From Streptomyces sp. V2I9 (GTDB taxonomy: Bacteria > Actinomycetota > Actinomycetes > Streptomycetales > Streptomycetaceae): a stretch of DNA of 64,000 nt. A model generated the notes under the pieces. It ran no database searches and had not been told where the DNA came from. It was given only the letters and a program-made list of their open reading frames with translations. Location: assembly GCF_030817475.1 (NCBI RefSeq), contig NZ_JAUSZJ010000002.1:4788626-4852625 (forward strand). The letters run 5' to 3'. The position numbers were made by a program, and so were the translations under genes. Positions 62,232 through 64,000 of this stretch are shown piece after piece. The number at the start of each line of letters is the position of its first letter. Position 1 is the first letter of the stretch.

Positions 62232-62278
62232 CGATTTCGTGGGGATTTCGCGGTCGATCCGGCCCGTGAAATCGGTGG
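62232..62278. promoter_or_regulatory. 11-base direct repeats, candidate SARP operator
   Basis: CGATTTCGTGG (62232) and GGATTTCGCGG (62243) repeat at 11-base spacing, with a partial inverse copy, CCCGTGAAATCGG, to the right. The site lies between the divergent AfsR-like gene and the small peptide gene at 62366. Confidence 0.5.
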
Positions 62279-62365
62279 GACAAGGAAAAGAAAGGTGCCA
62301 TTCCTAGTGTTCCGGTCATGCCGCAGCGAGCGGCGGACACGGAAGACTGACGAGGGGAATCCGAC

Positions 62366-62542
62366 ATGAGCAGCATGCGGACGGCGCGGAACACGATCGC
62401 TTGCTCGGCCGTACGGGAAGCGATGTCCACGGGCGGAGTGACCGCACCGCACGCCGGCCCGGACGACGACATGCCCTGGGGGGCCGTCGGCCACTCCTCG
62501 TACATCGGTGACTTCCCGTGGGGCGACATGCCCTGGGGCTGA
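62366..62542 (+). CDS. Small peptide gene with repeated PWG motifs (unrecognised)
   Basis: A 58-codon frame, ATG 62366 preceded by GAGGGGA at a fair distance. The N-terminal half (MSSMRTARNTIACSAVRE) is basic with one Cys. The C-terminal part is acidic and carries three copies of a D-[MF]-P-W-G unit (residues 35-39, 49-53 and 54-58), the last ending exactly at the C-terminus. I do not recognise the family. The leader-plus-repeated-core layout suggests a RiPP precursor or a small regulatory peptide of the AfsS kind; AfsS itself has different repeats. It is divergent from an AfsR-like gene and sits between two such regulators. The DNA for the last motif and stop is duplicated just downstream (CCCTGGGGCTGACCCC). 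Confidence 0.55.
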   Translation: MSSMRTARNTIACSAVREAMSTGGVTAPHAGPDDDMPWGAVGHSSYIGDFPWGDMPWG

Positions 62543-62667
62543 CCCCCCCGGCCCTGGGGCTGACCCCTCCGGAGGCCCCCTCGGCACCCGCGTACCGCGG
62601 GCGCGTTCCGGGGAGCGTACGGCCGCGCGCCCGCCGCGACGCACGGCGGGCCGGCCGACCGCCCGGC

Positions 62668-64000
62668 TCAGCCCTGCGCGTGGGCCAGCAACGCCATCAG
62701 CTCGGACGTCGTGAGCGTACGGAGCGGCTGCCCCCCGCCCGGCCCGTCGTCCCCCTCGCCCCGGACGGCCGCCAGCAACCGGGCCGCCTGCGCCCGCCAG
62801 GGCTGCGCCCCGACGTCACCGAACGCCGCACAGGCCAGCCGGAACCTTTCCGCAGCCCGGTCGTACTGACCGCCGAGCACGTCCACGCACCCCAGATCGA
62901 TCTCCACCCGTGCGTACAGGAAGCGGTCCGCCAGTTCATCGGTGATCTCCAGGGCCTGCCGCAGCGTTCCTCCCGCCGCCGCCAGCAGGCCCTGGCTCCA
63001 CTGCGTCTGGCCCAGCCCGCGCAGCGCGTGGGCCTCGCCCACCCGGTCGCCCTCCCCACGGGTCAGCCGCAGCACCGTTTCGAACGCTTCGGCCGCCTCG
63101 GCGTACTCCCCGGAACGCAACCGCACCTCGGCCAGCCGGTACACGTTCTGGGCCTCCGCCCGCACCGAACCGGTACGGCGGCTGAGCGCCACCGCCTCCC
63201 GCGCGAGCGGCAGCGCGTCGACCACATTGTCGCGGTCCAGCTCGATCTGCGCCTGATAACCCATCAGGTGCGCCTCGTTGCCGATGTCCCCGGACGCGTG
63301 GAACCCGCTCAGGGCCTCCCGGCAGAATTCCAGCGCCCGCTCCCAGTCACCCTGGAACCGCGCGCACATGGCCAGGTTGCGCTGTGCCAGCGCCGCCCCC
63401 GCCCCGTCCCCGCTGCCGCGCAGGAGCCGCAGGGCGGCCATGTTCCACCCCTCGGCCAGCTCGTACCGGCGCTGGTAGATCGCCAGCGACCCCAGCAGCC
63501 GCAGCATCGTCGCCTCACCGGGCCCGTCGCCGGCCCGCCGCGCCGAAGCCAGAGCCAGCTCGGCACTGCACTGCCAGTCCTCCAGGTAGTGCTTCGTTTC
63601 GAAGTGCGGCACGGCGCTCTCGGTCAGCGTCCAGGCGTCCCGAGCCCGCCCGGCCTCCGCGGCCTGGGCCACCAGGTCCGTCACGGCGGTCCGCTCCGAC
63701 TCGAACCAGTCCATGGGGGACTCCAGCAGCTCGTCGGCCACCTGCTGGAGGAAGGCGGGCTGCGGCGCGGGCGCCCGGCCCACCGGGAACCGGCGGCCGT
63801 CGATCCGGCGGTGCGCCTCCTCGGCCAGCCAGAGCCAGGCGCCGAACGCCCGGTCCAGCGCCGCGTCCGCCTCCGCCGCCGACTCGTCGGCCTCCGTCTG
63901 CTCCCGTGCGAACAACCGCAGCAGGTCCTGGAACCGGTAGCGGGCCGCCGACCCCTGCGCCTCCTCGGCCACCTCCAGCAGCTGCGCGTCGACCAACTGG
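62668..64000 (-). CDS. AfsR-like regulator, C-terminal TPR region (truncated by window end)
   Basis: At least 444 codons in the window; the start lies beyond 64000. The visible part begins in the post-NB-ARC winged-helix region (LVDAQLLEVAEEAQGSAAR, RYRFQDLLRLFAREQTE), then continues as TPR-like helices: LAIYQRRYELAEGWNMAAL, FQGDWERALEFCREALSGFH, GEYAEAAEAFETVLRLTRGE and LGGQYDRAAERFRLACAAFG. It ends LTTSELMALLAHAQG. This is the standard C-terminal half of AfsR/STAND regulators. The N-terminal SARP and NB-ARC domains are expected outside the window. It is on the same strand as the TPR-less AfsR-like gene at 60279. Confidence 0.82.
   Translation of the reverse strand, partial: QLVDAQLLEVAEEAQGSAARYRFQDLLRLFAREQTEADESAAEADAALDRAFGAWLWLAEEAHRRIDGRRFPVGRAPAPQPAFLQQVADELLESPMDWFESERTAVTDLVAQAAEAGRARDAWTLTESAVPHFETKHYLEDWQCSAELALASARRAGDGPGEATMLRLLGSLAIYQRRYELAEGWNMAALRLLRGSGDGAGAALAQRNLAMCARFQGDWERALEFCREALSGFHASGDIGNEAHLMGYQAQIELDRDNVVDALPLAREAVALSRRTGSVRAEAQNVYRLAEVRLRSGEYAEAAEAFETVLRLTRGEGDRVGEAHALRGLGQTQWSQGLLAAAGGTLRQALEITDELADRFLYARVEIDLGCVDVLGGQYDRAAERFRLACAAFGDVGAQPWRAQAARLLAAVRGEGDDGPGGGQPLRTLTTSELMALLAHAQG

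Larger units (their letters stand above)
25202..62542. other. NRPS biosynthetic gene cluster, predicted chlorinated indole / oxazoline peptide
   Basis: Contiguous genes for tryptophan chlorination (halogenase, flavin reductase), beta-hydroxytryptophan formation (A-PCP, MbtH, P450, TE), side-chain cleavage and oxidation (threonine aldolase, ALDH), alpha-methylserine supply (SHMT) and four large NRPS proteins. Two acyl-CoA dehydrogenases, an exporter and three AfsR/SARP-type regulators lie with them. The gene set matches, from memory, what JBIR-34/-35 (fmo) biosynthesis needs: a 6-chloro-4-hydroxyindole-3-carboxylate and a 4-methyloxazoline from alpha-methylserine. The edges are uncertain. The antiporter at 23938 may belong, and the cluster may extend beyond 64 kb. 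No obvious enzyme for 4-hydroxylation of the indole is seen. Confidence 0.75.

Overview
The window is high-GC actinobacterial DNA, almost certainly a Streptomyces chromosome. It carries an EshA-type encapsulin, a snapalysin/LysR pair, AfsR/SARP regulators, an LPxTG-like wall protein with a Pro/Thr/His stalk, tandem DUF1266 genes and many GTG starts with four-base ATGA/GTGA overlaps. No rRNA, tRNA or CRISPR array was recognised.

Layout. (1) 1-2.1 kb: 3' end of a family 2B encapsulin gene (cNMP-binding domain, EshA-like) followed by a polyprenyl diphosphate synthase. (2) 2.3-7.4 kb: a decayed Tn3-family island with a broken transposase and a broken serine resolvase, flanking an intact tetR / erythromycin-esterase divergent pair. 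(3) 7.5-23.6 kb: ordinary accessory chromosome: a GNAT, a DUF6304 gene, a decayed membrane-protein/GntR pair, snapalysin and its LysR regulator, SDR enzymes, the wall protein, DUF952/NmrA, two DUF1266 paralogues, a two-component system, an acyltransferase and two alpha/beta hydrolases. (4) About 25.2-62.2 kb: a nonribosomal peptide gene cluster, with an antiporter at its left edge and AfsR-type regulators plus a small unrecognised peptide gene at its right edge (to 64 kb).

The cluster reads as a pathway to a chlorinated indole peptide containing an oxazoline. A RebH/PrnA-like tryptophan halogenase with a flavin reductase would chlorinate tryptophan. A stand-alone A-PCP protein, MbtH, P450 and type II thioesterase match the known cassette for beta-hydroxytryptophan. 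A threonine-aldolase-like enzyme could cleave this to the indole aldehyde, and an aldehyde dehydrogenase could oxidise it to indole-3-carboxylate. A starter A-PCP-Cy-MT protein whose A domain lacks the usual amino-group-binding Asp would load that aryl acid. An SHMT-like enzyme overlapping a Cy-A-PCP gene matches the alpha-methylserine/4-methyloxazoline logic of the JBIR-34/-35 (fmo) pathway. C-A-PCP and C-A-PCP-TE proteins would complete and release the chain; the TE has Cys in place of the nucleophilic Ser. Two acyl-CoA dehydrogenases, a free-standing condensation protein, an MFS exporter and an AlkZ-type DNA glycosylase (possible self-protection) lie in the same region. The pathway order and the link to JBIR-34/-35 are inferences from recalled family knowledge, not search results.

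Caution: several otherwise intact genes (encapsulin, sensor kinase, acyltransferase, free-standing condensation protein) each carry one apparent single-base frameshift in or beside a short G/C run. Assembly error is as likely as real decay for these. The transposase, resolvase, GntR and membrane-protein remnants look more like true pseudogenes.
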